Part shown: positions 6,682 through 15,317 of the stretch, in pieces
Layout: each line of letters begins with the position of its first letter
Numbering within the stretch: the first letter of the stretch is position 1
DNA from: an uncultured Coriobacteriales bacterium
Lineage (GTDB): Bacteria; Actinomycetota; Coriobacteriia; Coriobacteriales; UMGS124
DNA length: 64,000 nt
Assembly: GCA_934636245.1 (NCBI GenBank)
Contig: CAKUAI010000002.1
Coordinates: 1-64,000, forward strand
Direction of reading: 5' to 3'
Notes under the pieces: generated by a model
What the model saw: the letters and a program-made list of their open reading frames with translations, nothing else
Told to the model about the DNA's origin: nothing
Database searches by the model: none
Position numbers and translations under genes: made by a program

Positions 6682-9471
6682 CTAGTTTCCGCCCAAAGTT
6701 TCGACGGCCACCTGAAGCACATCACCCGCAAGCGCAGTGGCAGTGTGCTCGGCATCGTTCTCGATGACGATGGCGATGGCCGCGACCGGGTTCTCATAAG
6801 GCGCAAAGCCGATGAACCAGGCGTTGGGATTGGAGTTGCCCGTCTCGGCCGTGCCTGTTTTGCCGGCGACGTCCACGCCGGCGATAGAGGCGGCCGTGCC
6901 GGTGCCCTCTTCCACGGTGGAAAGCATGGCGCTGCCCACAAGCGAAGCGGTGTTTGCGCTGCAGGCCTGGCCGAGGGTGCGAGGCTTGGTCGACTTGAGC
7001 ACCGCGCCCGTTGAGTCGGTCGTCGCCTTGACCACATGCGGCTCCATGAGGATGCCGCCGTTTGCGATCGCGCAGGCCGTGAGGGCGTTCTGCACGATGG
7101 TGGTCTGAGGGCCGGCGGGGCTTGCGTGCTCGCCCACCGGTTGGCCCGCTCCTGCCCAGGCCGTTTCCCACTGCGTCATCTCGGAGGGCTCGGGCATGAG
7201 GGAGGCCTCGCAGGCGAAGTCGGCTCCCAGCTTGATGCCGTAGCCGAACGCCTTGGCCTGGCTTACGAGGGCCTGTGCTCCCAGAAGGTCGGCAACCTGA
7301 GCGAAGGCCGTGTTGCTCGAGTAGGCGAAGGCCTCCCTGAGCGTGATGTCGCCGAGCTCCTCGTCGTTGTGGTTCGTGACCACGCCGCCGCCGATCTCAA
7401 GGCTTGCCGGAGCCGACACGACGGTGTCGAGCGACATGGCGCCGGTGTCGAGCGCACCTGTCAGCGTGATGGTCTTGAACGTGGAGCCGGGCGTGTAGAG
7501 CGCCTGGGTCGTGCGGTCGAAGAGGGGTGCGTTGGCGGCGTCAGACGAGCCGCCCAACAGGTCGGAAAGCTGGTCGTTGGAGTAGGTGGGTGCAGACGCC
7601 TGTGCGAGAATCGCGCCTGTGGAGGGGTCCATGACGACGACGCCTCCCACGCGGCCCTGCAGCACCTCTTCGGCGGCGGACTGGATGCGCGAGTTGATGG
7701 TGAGCACCACGTCGCCGCCCGCCTTTGTCACGCCGAGGAACGAGTCGAACAGGTCCTGCCAGGTCGTATAGCTCTGCGAACCGGCAAGAACGTCGTCGTA
7801 GACGGACTCGATGCCCATGGAGCCGTAAACCGCGCTTGCATAGCCCACCGTGTGCGAGGCGAGCGTTCCCTGCGGGTAGGTACGCACGTAGGTGCCGTTG
7901 TCCTGCAAAACGCTCTCGGCCAGGGTGACACCGTCGCTTGTGAGGATGCTGCCGCGGCGCACCTTGGACGCCTTGGTCGAGACGTGGTTGTTCGACGGGA
8001 GCATGCGGATCTCGTCGGCCTTGAAGATCTGCAGGTACGCCAGGCGCGCGATGAGGGTGGCGTCAAGTGCGCAGAAGAAGCCGGTGAGAACGGTGAGGCG
8101 GCGAGAAAGCGCGATGCGTCCAAGCACGCCCGACTCGGGAGTCTCCAGGTGCGAGCCGAAGACCTTGCCGGAGACGCCGGCGCCCTCGACCTCGGCCTGC
8201 TCGCCCGTGCCTTCATGGCCGCAGCGCAAAAGGAAGCCGACGGCGATGAAGCTTGCAAGCAGGGAGGTACCGCCCTGGCTCATGAAGGGCAGCGTGACGC
8301 CCGTGAGCGGGATGAGACCCATGACGCCGCCCGCGATGAGGAACGCCTGCAGGGCGATGGAGGTGGTGAGGCCCACCGCCATGAAGGCGGCGAGGTCGGA
8401 GCGTGCACGGGCCGCCGTGAGCAGGCCGCGCACGGCAAGCAGGACGAACAGGAGGATGACGGCGGCCGCGCCCAGAAGGCCCATCTCCTCGGCGATGGCG
8501 GAGAAGATGAAGTCGCTCTCCACGACGGGAATCATCGTGGCCATTCCCTGGCCGATGCCTGTGCCCATGAGGTTGCCGTCGGCAATGGAGTAGAGCGACT
8601 GGGCAATCTGCCAGCTAGAACCCGTGGGGTCGCAGAACGGGTCGAGCCAGATCTGCACGCGGGTGCGCACGTGGGCGAAGAACTTGTACGAGAGCACGGC
8701 GCCAATGCCGAGCAGGCCCGCGCTCACGATGGGGTAGAACCAGCGTCCCGTTGCCGTGTAGAGCATGACGACGAACACGCCGAAGAAGAGCACGGCGCTT
8801 CCCAGGTCGCGCTCCCACACGACGATTGCCAGGCTCACGAGCCACACGACGAGCATGGGCAGCAGCATGCGCAGGCGCGGGATGGCCAGGGGCCCCACGT
8901 GATGGACTGCCACGCTCATGAGCTCGCGGTTCTCCGACAAGAAGCTGGCAAGGAAGATGACAATGAGGATCTTGGCAAGCTCGCCGGGCTGGAAGCTCAC
9001 AACGCCGGGAATCTCGATCCACAGCTTGGAGCCGTAGTGCTCAGTGCCGATGAAGATGGGCAGGACCAGAAGGATCAGGCCCACGGCGCCCAGGCTGTAC
9101 TTGTAGCGGGCAAGCGACTCGAGGTTGCGCACCCCAAAAAGCACGCCGATCATGGCGGCTATGGAGATGAACAGCCATATGACCTGCTTGATGGCAAGGT
9201 CGGGCGCGAGGCGCGTTACAAACGTGATGCCTATGCCTGCCAGCACAAAGACGATGGGCAAAATGGCGGCGTCAGCGTTGGGGGCCGTGATGCGCACAGC
9301 GATGTGTGCCACGACAAACGCCACGGCAAGGCCGATGGGCACGACGAGCGTGCTGAGCCCGAGCTGGTCGCCGGCCTGCAGCACGTAGAGCGCGTACAGT
9401 ATGAAGATGGGTATGGCTCCCGTTATGAGCAGGAGCAGCTCGGTGGTGCGTCGTTGCGACATGGGTCTCAC
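6682..9471 (-). CDS. RodA (SEDS) - class B penicillin-binding protein fusion
   Basis: A single 929-residue open frame joins two peptidoglycan enzymes that are normally separate neighbours, RodA and PbpA. Residues 1-416 form a polytopic SEDS glycosyltransferase with typical sequences such as QPGELAK (161-167), GIGQG (305-309) and LPFMSQGG (394-401). A short soluble linker (417-456) follows. A further hydrophobic segment (457-480) anchors an extracellular transpeptidase with STFK (Ser663/Lys666), SSN (718-720) and KTGT (871-874), so all three active-site motifs are intact. No stop codon or frameshift separates the halves. The GTG start at 9471 overlaps the phosphatase stop as GTGA (9468-9471), implying coupled translation; an ATG at 9462 is the alternative. 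It would polymerise and crosslink septal or lateral wall. Confidence 0.93.
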   Translation of the reverse strand: MRPMSQRRTTELLLLITGAIPIFILYALYVLQAGDQLGLSTLVVPIGLAVAFVVAHIAVRITAPNADAAILPIVFVLAGIGITFVTRLAPDLAIKQVIWLFISIAAMIGVLFGVRNLESLARYKYSLGAVGLILLVLPIFIGTEHYGSKLWIEIPGVVSFQPGELAKILIVIFLASFLSENRELMSVAVHHVGPLAIPRLRMLLPMLVVWLVSLAIVVWERDLGSAVLFFGVFVVMLYTATGRWFYPIVSAGLLGIGAVLSYKFFAHVRTRVQIWLDPFCDPTGSSWQIAQSLYSIADGNLMGTGIGQGMATMIPVVESDFIFSAIAEEMGLLGAAAVILLFVLLAVRGLLTAARARSDLAAFMAVGLTTSIALQAFLIAGGVMGLIPLTGVTLPFMSQGGTSLLASFIAVGFLLRCGHEGTGEQAEVEGAGVSGKVFGSHLETPESGVLGRIALSRRLTVLTGFFCALDATLIARLAYLQIFKADEIRMLPSNNHVSTKASKVRRGSILTSDGVTLAESVLQDNGTYVRTYPQGTLASHTVGYASAVYGSMGIESVYDDVLAGSQSYTTWQDLFDSFLGVTKAGGDVVLTINSRIQSAAEEVLQGRVGGVVVMDPSTGAILAQASAPTYSNDQLSDLLGGSSDAANAPLFDRTTQALYTPGSTFKTITLTGALDTGAMSLDTVVSAPASLEIGGGVVTNHNDEELGDITLREAFAYSSNTAFAQVADLLGAQALVSQAKAFGYGIKLGADFACEASLMPEPSEMTQWETAWAGAGQPVGEHASPAGPQTTIVQNALTACAIANGGILMEPHVVKATTDSTGAVLKSTKPRTLGQACSANTASLVGSAMLSTVEEGTGTAASIAGVDVAGKTGTAETGNSNPNAWFIGFAPYENPVAAIAIVIENDAEHTATALAGDVLQVAVETLGGN

Positions 9472-11132
9472 GCGCCTTCGGGCAAGGCGGGCTGCTCCTG
9501 CTCGGTGCTGCCTGCCTGGGTGCCTTCTGTCTTGGGGGCCTTGGCTTGCTTGCCGTTCTGTTCCTCGCTGGCGCGCTCGATCTGGGAGCGGTAGTCCTCT
9601 ATGACGTCACGCGCCTCCTGCTCGCTGCCGAAGGTCATGCCCGCCTCGAGTCGCTTGCTCACCGAATCGCTGAGCTTGGAGGTCTCCACGGTTGTGACCT
9701 CGATAGTCTCATCGAGACCAAGGCTCGAGGGCAGGCCGGCGACGCCGCGGTGCAGCGTCACATATCCGTTGTAGTCGGTGAGGTACCAGGAGTTTTGCGC
9801 TGTGACCACCAGGACGGCAAACACGATGGCCGCGATGGCGATCGCAATGGCGCTCGCGAGGCCCAAGTTGCGCAGGCGAGTCTTGAACGCCTTGTCTGCC
9901 ACGCCGTCGTTCTTGACGTCGATGACGATGCACGTGACGTTGTCGCTGCCGCCTTCGGCAAGCGCGGCATCAACGAGGGCGTCGGCGCAGGTCTGTGGGG
10001 TGGCGCACGACATGAGCGTTTCTTCAATCACGCCGTCGGTCACCATCGAGGAGAGGCCGTCGCTGCACAGAAGCACCCTGTCTCCCTTGGAGACGTCGAT
10101 GCTGAAGTGGTCGGCGTGCATCTTGGGGTCGTTGCCCAAGGCACGTGTGATGACGGAGCGGTTGGGGTGGATGCGCGCCTCTTCGGGTGTGATCTGCCCG
10201 GCGGCTACGAGCTCCTCAACGTAAGAGTGGTCGTGGGTCACGCGCATGAGCTTGCCCTTGTGCAGCAGGTAGCAGCGAGAATCGCCCACATGGGCCACGG
10301 CCATGGTCGAGCCGTCGATAACGACGGCGGTGCAGGTGGTGCCCATGCCAGGTCTTCCGGTGCCCTTCGAGGGTCCTTCGATGACGGCTTGGTTGGCGGC
10401 CTCGATGGCGGCGGCCAGGGCAGAGTCGTCGGCCGTGGAGGGTGCCGTCTCGGCAAGGCGCGACACGGCGATGGTGCTTGCCACCTCGCCAGCCTCGTGG
10501 CCACCCATGCCGTCCGCCACGGCGAAGAGCGGGAAGTGCACGACGAAGGAGTCCTCGTTATGCTCGCGCACGAGGCCCACGTCGGAGCGCGAGCCCCAGG
10601 CAAGCGTGCCCGTGCGCTTTGCGGTGCCCGAGATGCGGTCGCTGGCAGGCTTGGGTTGGGCGGGCCGCTCCTGAACGGGGGCGAAGGGCATGGTCTGCCC
10701 CGCATCGCCGGAGTTCATGAGGGCGGCGAGCTCGATCTTGTCGATCTCGACCGTTGCCTGCGGATCATCTGCCTGAGCGGCGGGGTGCGGTGTATCGGTC
10801 GTGCTCGTGCTTGCGTTGACTGCCCCGGCTTGCTCGTGCGGGTCGTCCTCGGGGTCGTCGTCCAGGTTGAGGGGGGCGGCGTTCGGGTCGATGTGGGGGT
10901 CTTCCACGCTTTGGGCGCCCTCGTCGTCGATGAGGTTCGCCATGGCCGCGCTTGCGTCGGCGGCTGCGTCTTCGGGGCCCTCTTTGGCCTGCTGGGTGTC
11001 AGCGGTGGGGGAGGCCGGTGCGCTTGTTTCGCCCGCCTCCGCATTTTCGCTGACAATATTGGTATCTACCTGGGACGTTACATCGATGTGCTCGACGTTT
11101 TCGTCCTTCAGGGAGTCTTCTTCAGTCATCAT
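9468..11132 (-). CDS. pstP: PP2C-family Ser/Thr protein phosphatase (PstP type)
   Basis: The phosphatase that reverses phosphorylation by the operon's kinases, 554 residues. The PP2C domain starts near residue 172 and shows the metal-binding motifs REHNED (189-194), ADGMGG (206-211), SDGLSSMV and GSDNVT. One transmembrane segment lies near 428-451, followed by an extracellular tail. Unusually, about 170 residues rich in Asp, Glu, Ala and Pro precede the catalytic domain; PstP proteins normally begin almost directly with it. Start and stop codons overlap both neighbours by four bases (11129-11132 and 9468-9471), so the phosphatase is made together with FhaB and RodA-PbpA. Confidence 0.93.
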   Translation of the reverse strand: MMTEEDSLKDENVEHIDVTSQVDTNIVSENAEAGETSAPASPTADTQQAKEGPEDAAADASAAMANLIDDEGAQSVEDPHIDPNAAPLNLDDDPEDDPHEQAGAVNASTSTTDTPHPAAQADDPQATVEIDKIELAALMNSGDAGQTMPFAPVQERPAQPKPASDRISGTAKRTGTLAWGSRSDVGLVREHNEDSFVVHFPLFAVADGMGGHEAGEVASTIAVSRLAETAPSTADDSALAAAIEAANQAVIEGPSKGTGRPGMGTTCTAVVIDGSTMAVAHVGDSRCYLLHKGKLMRVTHDHSYVEELVAAGQITPEEARIHPNRSVITRALGNDPKMHADHFSIDVSKGDRVLLCSDGLSSMVTDGVIEETLMSCATPQTCADALVDAALAEGGSDNVTCIVIDVKNDGVADKAFKTRLRNLGLASAIAIAIAAIVFAVLVVTAQNSWYLTDYNGYVTLHRGVAGLPSSLGLDETIEVTTVETSKLSDSVSKRLEAGMTFGSEQEARDVIEDYRSQIERASEEQNGKQAKAPKTEGTQAGSTEQEQPALPEGA

Positions 11133-11542
11133 TGGCGCGTCACCCTCATTGAAACGTCGCCTATCTGCACCATGTCACCGTCGTGCAGTACGACGGTGCC
11201 GGCAATCGGGCGGTTATTGACGCTTGTACCGTTCATGCTGCCCAGGTCTTCCACGACGAGCGCCGGCCCCTGGATGGAGAAGCGCGCGTGCTTGCCGCTC
11301 ACGTAGATACCAGGCAGGACGATGTCGGCACCCGGGGAGCGGCCCACGATGACCGGCCCCAAGATGTCGACATGCGCGCCGCGAATGCCCAGGGGGGCAT
11401 CGACGACGTCGACCGACCAGACGGCGGCATCGCTCTTCTGGCCTTTGACCAGGCCGACGCCCGTCTTCATGATGCAGAAGAGGAAGATGAAGAGCGCGAC
11501 GACAAGCAGTACGCGCCCGATGAAGAGAACCACGGCAGGCAT
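11129..11542 (-). CDS. fhaB: FHA-domain membrane protein (FhaB type)
   Basis: A 137-residue protein with an N-terminal transmembrane segment (about residues 4-27) and a cytoplasmic FHA domain that binds phosphothreonine. FHA landmarks visible are VIVGRSPGADIVLP, YVSGKHARF and DLGSMNGT. Its size and position match FhaB/FipA of other Actinobacteria, where it links the Pkn kinases to division proteins. The stop overlaps the phosphatase start by four bases, and fhaA ends 2 bases before its start. Confidence 0.92.
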   Translation of the reverse strand: MPAVVLFIGRVLLVVALFIFLFCIMKTGVGLVKGQKSDAAVWSVDVVDAPLGIRGAHVDILGPVIVGRSPGADIVLPGIYVSGKHARFSIQGPALVVEDLGSMNGTSVNNRPIAGTVVLHDGDMVQIGDVSMRVTRQ

Positions 11543-11544
11543 GG

Positions 11545-12480
11545 TTAGACTTCCTCAAACATGAGCGTCACGAGGCCCATCGTGATCGTGTCGCCGTTGG
11601 CGAGGTCCTGCTCGCTGACGCGCATGCCGTTGACACGCGTGCCGTTGGTGCTGCCGAGGTCGGCGATGTGCCAGCCGGTGGCGTTGCGGGTGAGCTCGGC
11701 GTGGCGGCGGCTGACGTTGGAGTCGCCCAGCACGAGGTCGGCGTGAGCCTCGTCGCGGCCGATGACGGTGCTGTCGCAGGCGATGCGCCAGGTCTTGCCG
11801 CTTGCCTTGTCGGTGAGCTGGCAGGCGACGGGTGCGGGGCGGCCGGCGGCGAGCACGGGTGCGGCTGCGGGTGTGGCCCCGGGCATGGCGACGGGCTCGG
11901 GTGCCGCCTGGCGCGGGGCGGCCTTGCCTGCGGGCTGGTTTGCGCCAGGCAGGGGCTGGAGGGGAGGCAGCGGGCCCGCCATGGGGTCGGGCATGCCGGG
12001 CATCGGTGCCGCTGCGGCCTGGCGCTGCTGGTTGGCACGGCCCTGCGGCATCACGGCTCCCGACTTTGCGCGTCCGCGCACATAGTCGCTCTCCTCGGCG
12101 CGCACTTGATCGAGCACGTCGGGGGAGACGATCTCGGCGATGACCTCCATCTTGCCAGGCTTGATGTCGCCCACGGGGATGAAGCGTACCGTGGGGTTTG
12201 CAGTGAGAGCCAGGCCGGCGTTTTGGGCCTCGTGAGCCAGGAAGTCGACGAGCTCGTCGGTGACCTGCTGGTAGAGCGGGCCGATGAGGGCGTCGTCGGA
12301 GGGGCTGACGAGGATGGTGTAGAGCGTGGGGGCGACCTGCCTGCCGTCGAGCTTGGCCGAGCAGCTCTTCATCTCGCGCACCGCGGTCTTCGCGAGTTTC
12401 TTGAACGGGAAGGGGGCCATGGTGTTGCCGCGCTCAAAGATCTGCTGCATGCGGCCTTCGAAAATGTCAAAAAGGTTCAT
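11545..12480 (-). CDS. fhaA: FhaA-type protein: DUF3662 plus FHA domain
   Basis: A cytoplasmic scaffold of 311 residues. Residues 1-125 match the DUF3662 domain (MNLFDIFEGRMQQIFERG start, then a conserved KPGKMEV). A linker rich in Pro, Ala, Gly and Met covers about 130-215. A C-terminal FHA domain follows with TVIGRDEAHADLVL, NVSRRHAEL and DLGSTNGTRVNG. In mycobacteria FhaA binds phosphorylated MviN and affects lipid II export; the same role here is inference. The linker is longer and lower in complexity than the domains. Confidence 0.92.
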   Translation of the reverse strand: MNLFDIFEGRMQQIFERGNTMAPFPFKKLAKTAVREMKSCSAKLDGRQVAPTLYTILVSPSDDALIGPLYQQVTDELVDFLAHEAQNAGLALTANPTVRFIPVGDIKPGKMEVIAEIVSPDVLDQVRAEESDYVRGRAKSGAVMPQGRANQQRQAAAAPMPGMPDPMAGPLPPLQPLPGANQPAGKAAPRQAAPEPVAMPGATPAAAPVLAAGRPAPVACQLTDKASGKTWRIACDSTVIGRDEAHADLVLGDSNVSRRHAELTRNATGWHIADLGSTNGTRVNGMRVSEQDLANGDTITMGLVTLMFEEV

Positions 12481-12495
12481 TGGGGCACCTTTCCT

Positions 12496-14295
12496 TTACG
12501 GGACGTTCGTTGCCGGGGCGTCGGCGCATTCGAGGTCGGCCTCGAGGTGCGCCGAGCTGCCAAAGGCAAGGATAAGCAATGCGACAAGTATAGTAGACCC
12601 GAGGACACAGGCCAGCTCCCCCTGGGGAAGGCTTGTCCATACACCCTCATTTTCCATACGGGCACAACCCAGTTGAACTGCCAGGATGATGAAAGTTGCA
12701 AGCAGTGTGGAGAGGTAGCAGCGCACCTTTGTGCCCTTGTGGCCGATGGCCGACTGCGCGGCGCAGGCCAAGGTCCAGGCCCCTGCCGTGAGGAGGAAGG
12801 CGATACCGGGCGGGTTCTGTGCCAGAGCCGCCAGACATGCCTGCGCAAGGCACCCCAGGGCCGCGCTGGCCGCGGCGGGGCCGGGCGGAAGAAGGTAACC
12901 GCAGACAAGGGGCGCGATCGGCACCGGCACGGCGGGTGACAGGCATGACAGGAATGTTCCTGCGGTCTGAAGCGGTTTGGTTCGGCCGACCCACACCCAC
13001 CAGAGGATTGTCGCGACCAGCAGCGCCGCGCCGAGCGGGGCGTGCCCACAGGCGATGCAGGCAAGCGCCGTGCACACGGGTGCCGCGAAGCTTCCTATCT
13101 GGGGGGCGAGCAGGCCCAGCGCCGCGGTGACGAAGAACGCCGCGATGCATGCCTGCGTGCCTGCCTGGCCCGTCACGGCCCAAAGCGCCAGGGTGACAAC
13201 CGCGGCCGGGCAGAGCGCCCCTGTCAGGCGCAGCGCGATTTGCGCCGTGCGTGCCCCCGACACTCCCAAGATGCCCGAGTCGGGGTCGAAGGTCCTGGTA
13301 GGCATGGCAACGGGTACCGTCTCGTCGTCGGGGTCGGTCTCGGCCGGCTGCGAGTCGTCGAGCACGTCGCGCACAAGGCCCGCCAGGCTGCGACGACCCT
13401 GGCGGGGCCTGCCGAGCGCGGGCAGAATCTGCGCGGCGAACTCGGAGGCGCTGGGGGTGCGCGCGTCGGGGTCGGCCTCGAGGGCGTCGAGCAGGGCGTC
13501 GGCCGCGCGCACGTCGATGGAGTCGCTCAGCGCGCAGGGGTCGGGGGCGCCTGCCAGCACGAGCTCGCGGCTGCGGGCGAGCGTGTCGGCGTTGAAGGGG
13601 GAGAAGCCGCACAGGGCCTCATACATCACCGCGGCAAAGGCAAACACGTCGGTGCGCACATCAACCTCGCCGCCTTCCGCCTGCTCAGGCGGCATGTAGC
13701 CGACTGTGCCGCCGCGTGCGCCGGAGTAGCCGGTCATGCTCGACAGCGTGGCCATGCCGAAGTCGGCGAGCTTCACGCGGCCCGACATGTCCACCATGAT
13801 GTTGTCGGGCTTGATGTCGAGGTGCAGCACGCCGTTGTCGTGGGCGAACTCGAGCGCGTCGCACACGCCCTCGACCACGGCGGCGGCTTCGTCGGCGGTG
13901 AGCAGGCCGTCTTCGGTGGCGTCGAGCAGCTCGGCGAGGCTTGCCCCCTCCACGTACTCCATGATGATGTAGGCGTGCTCGTCGTCGTTGTCGAACTCGA
14001 TCATCTGGACGATGTTGGGGTGCGGCAGCATGCTGGCGGTGCGCGTCTCGTCAAGTGCCGCCCGCAGCAGGGCGCTGCGCCGCGCGTCGCTGAGATAGTC
14101 CGGCACACCCTCGACGAGGGAGCCCTGCGCAGCCTGCGGCTTGAGGCGGATCGACTTGATGGCCACGCGCCGCATGAGACGGGGGTCCCAACATACATAG
14201 ACGGTGCCGAAGCCGCCCTCACCACGCGTCTCGAGCACGCGGTAGCGGCCCAGCAGAAGCTGCTCGGCCAGGGCCTGTGCGTCGGTTGTGGGCAA
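12496..14295 (-). CDS. polytopic Ser/Thr protein kinase, non-RD
   Basis: First gene of the kinase operon, 599 residues. The kinase domain (17-290) has a glycine loop GEGGFGTV (25-32), Lys47, DFG at 178-180 and an MPPEQAEGG activation segment. The catalytic loop reads HLDIKPDN: the usual Arg before catalytic Asp160 is Leu159, making this a non-RD kinase. After a linker with clustered Asp/Glu, residues about 353-580 contain six to eight hydrophobic segments instead of PASTA repeats. It occupies the place of PknA but has a different, multi-span C-terminus. Such kinases often do not depend on activation-loop phosphorylation, so its regulation may differ from that of the PASTA kinase. GAGGAGGA lies upstream of the ATG. 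Confidence 0.85.
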   Translation of the reverse strand: MPTTDAQALAEQLLLGRYRVLETRGEGGFGTVYVCWDPRLMRRVAIKSIRLKPQAAQGSLVEGVPDYLSDARRSALLRAALDETRTASMLPHPNIVQMIEFDNDDEHAYIIMEYVEGASLAELLDATEDGLLTADEAAAVVEGVCDALEFAHDNGVLHLDIKPDNIMVDMSGRVKLADFGMATLSSMTGYSGARGGTVGYMPPEQAEGGEVDVRTDVFAFAAVMYEALCGFSPFNADTLARSRELVLAGAPDPCALSDSIDVRAADALLDALEADPDARTPSASEFAAQILPALGRPRQGRRSLAGLVRDVLDDSQPAETDPDDETVPVAMPTRTFDPDSGILGVSGARTAQIALRLTGALCPAAVVTLALWAVTGQAGTQACIAAFFVTAALGLLAPQIGSFAAPVCTALACIACGHAPLGAALLVATILWWVWVGRTKPLQTAGTFLSCLSPAVPVPIAPLVCGYLLPPGPAAASAALGCLAQACLAALAQNPPGIAFLLTAGAWTLACAAQSAIGHKGTKVRCYLSTLLATFIILAVQLGCARMENEGVWTSLPQGELACVLGSTILVALLILAFGSSAHLEADLECADAPATNVP

Positions 14296-14327
14296 AGGCG
14301 TCCTCCTCGGTGGTTCAAGCGGTCGGG

Positions 14328-14348
14328 GCGGGCTGCCGGACAGCCCGC
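14328..14348 (-). other. 5' leader hairpin of the kinase operon
   Basis: GCGGGCTG (14328-14335) and CAGCCCGC (14341-14348) form an 8-bp stem between the putative promoter and the first kinase gene. No T-run follows on the minus strand, so it is more likely an RNA-stability element than a terminator. Confidence 0.35.
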
Positions 14349-14361
14349 GCGATAACCATCT

Positions 14362-14367
14362 ATTGTA
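14362..14367 (-). promoter_or_regulatory. candidate -10 box of the kinase/cell-wall operon
   Basis: The minus strand reads TACAAT here, about 67 bases before the kinase start codon. No convincing -35 hexamer is visible at 16-18 bases, so this is tentative. Confidence 0.3.
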
Positions 14368-14482
14368 CCCGCTGGGCGTGTGCTCCCGGTGACGTGGCCT
14401 GTGTGCCTCCTCATATCGCCGCGTCTTGGGTAGGATGGCGATGTCGAACAGTCATACTCTGAGGCACGGGGGGATTTCGCCC

Positions 14483-14836
14483 ATGGTGTACCGCATACTC
14501 AAGATTATCAACCGCATCCTCTTCGGTCTCATGACCCTGGCTTTCCTGGTGTGCCTGGCCTACACGCTCACTGCGCCCGTGGTGCAGGCGAGCATGCAGC
14601 AGGCCCAACAGTCGGCCGAGCAGATCGCCGCCACGGCCACCGACGCCATCCAGGCCGAGCTCACGCGGCAGACCGACGAGGCGCTCAGCGGGGTGCGCTC
14701 CTCGCTCGACGGGGTGGGACAGGCGCTGGCGGGCATCTGGGCGACCTTCACCGCGCCCGACGGCACGGTGCAGGGGTCGGCCTTCTCGCTGTCGGGCTCC
14801 AACGACCAGCCGACGTACTCGGGGCTGGCCTCGTAG
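14483..14836 (+). CDS. small membrane-anchored protein of unknown function
   Basis: A 117-residue protein with one hydrophobic segment near the N-terminus (about residues 11-33), then a Gln/Ala/Glu/Thr-rich helix likely to form a coiled coil (35-75), and a short Gly/Ser-rich tail. I do not recognise a family. The start at 14483 is chosen because GGGGGGAT precedes it at good spacing; a start at 14426 would add residues upstream of the hydrophobic anchor. It is transcribed away from the kinase operon and may be single, since a tRNA follows. Confidence 0.65.
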   Translation: MVYRILKIINRILFGLMTLAFLVCLAYTLTAPVVQASMQQAQQSAEQIAATATDAIQAELTRQTDEALSGVRSSLDGVGQALAGIWATFTAPDGTVQGSAFSLSGSNDQPTYSGLAS

Positions 14837-14921
14837 GTGCGGCAGGCCCGCGGTGGGTCGGGCCCGCAGAGCAGCGTCTCTGTGTGTATTTGTGTGCAAG
14901 ATGTGAAGTGCTCGATTGTAC

Positions 14922-14951
14922 TTGATTGGACGGGCCGTCATCCTCTATAGT
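14922..14951 (+). promoter_or_regulatory. promoter of tRNA-Leu
   Basis: TTGATT (14922-14927), 18-base spacer, TATAGT (14946-14951), with the tRNA starting 11 bases later. Confidence 0.55.
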
Positions 14952-14961
14952 ACTTCCTCGC

Positions 14962-15048
14962 GCGGGCGTGGCGGAATTGGCAGACGCGTATGGTTCAGGT
15001 CCATATGGCCGCAAGGCCGTGGGGGTTCAAGTCCCTTCGCCCGCACCA
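14962..15048 (+). tRNA. tRNA-Leu (anticodon CAG)
   Basis: An 87-base class II tRNA with encoded CCA. Acceptor GCGGGCG pairs with CGCCCGC. Anticodon stem TATGG/CCATA encloses loop TTCAGGT, giving CAG. A variable arm and the T-loop TTCAAGT are present. Confidence 0.95.
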
Positions 15049-15059
15049 CTTGAGATTGA

Positions 15060-15088
15060 AGCCTCGGCCGAAAGGTCGGGGCTTTTTT
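15060..15088 (+). terminator. terminator after tRNA-Leu
   Basis: AGCCTCGGCC (15060-15069) pairs with GGTCGGGGCT (15074-15083) around a GAAA loop, followed by TTTTTT. Confidence 0.9.
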
Positions 15089-15147
15089 CTTTTCTTTCCA
15101 ACCTTCCTGTAAGGTTGGAGCACGCGCATGCTATGATGTGCGCCCAC

Positions 15148-15239
15148 GGAGGGATGGCAGAGCTGGTTTATTGCAGCGGTCTTGAAAACCGCCGAGCGGC
15201 AACCCCGTTCCGAGGGTTCGAATCCCTCTCCCTCCGCCA
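15148..15239 (+). tRNA. tRNA-Ser (anticodon TGA)
   Basis: A 92-base class II tRNA with encoded CCA. Acceptor GGAGGGA pairs with TCCCTCC, discriminator G. Anticodon stem GCGGT/ACCGC encloses CTTGAAA, giving TGA. TATGAT at 15132-15137 is a plausible -10 box just upstream. Confidence 0.95.
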
Positions 15240-15253
15240 GATTGTTTGAACAA

Positions 15254-15277
15254 ACGGCCCCGCGCGGGTCGTTTTTT
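15254..15277 (+). terminator. terminator after tRNA-Ser(TGA)
   Basis: ACGGCCC (15254-15260) pairs with GGGTCGT (15266-15272, one G-T pair) and runs into TTTTTT. Confidence 0.75.
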
Positions 15278-15317
15278 GTATCCGGGGACGTTTTTCGAGA
15301 AGCTTGAGAGGATCGCC

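Noticed and set aside
7036..9594. 852-residue open frame on the plus strand opposite rodA-pbpA
   Set aside because: It is antisense to a clearly conserved gene, has His/Arg/Gly-rich composition typical of GC-driven shadow frames, and has no recognisable domain. The same holds for long frames at 4692-6767, 9546-11306, 13042-14355, 32950-34380, 36595-38055, 44035-45546, 60631-62220 and 62214-63674.
14926..15249. 107-residue frame across tRNA-Leu and tRNA-Ser(TGA)
   Set aside because: It consists mostly of translated tRNA sequence; two tRNAs are unambiguous. A similar artefact lies at 24084-24278 over tRNA-Ser(GCT) and at 3840-4313 over tRNA-Arg.
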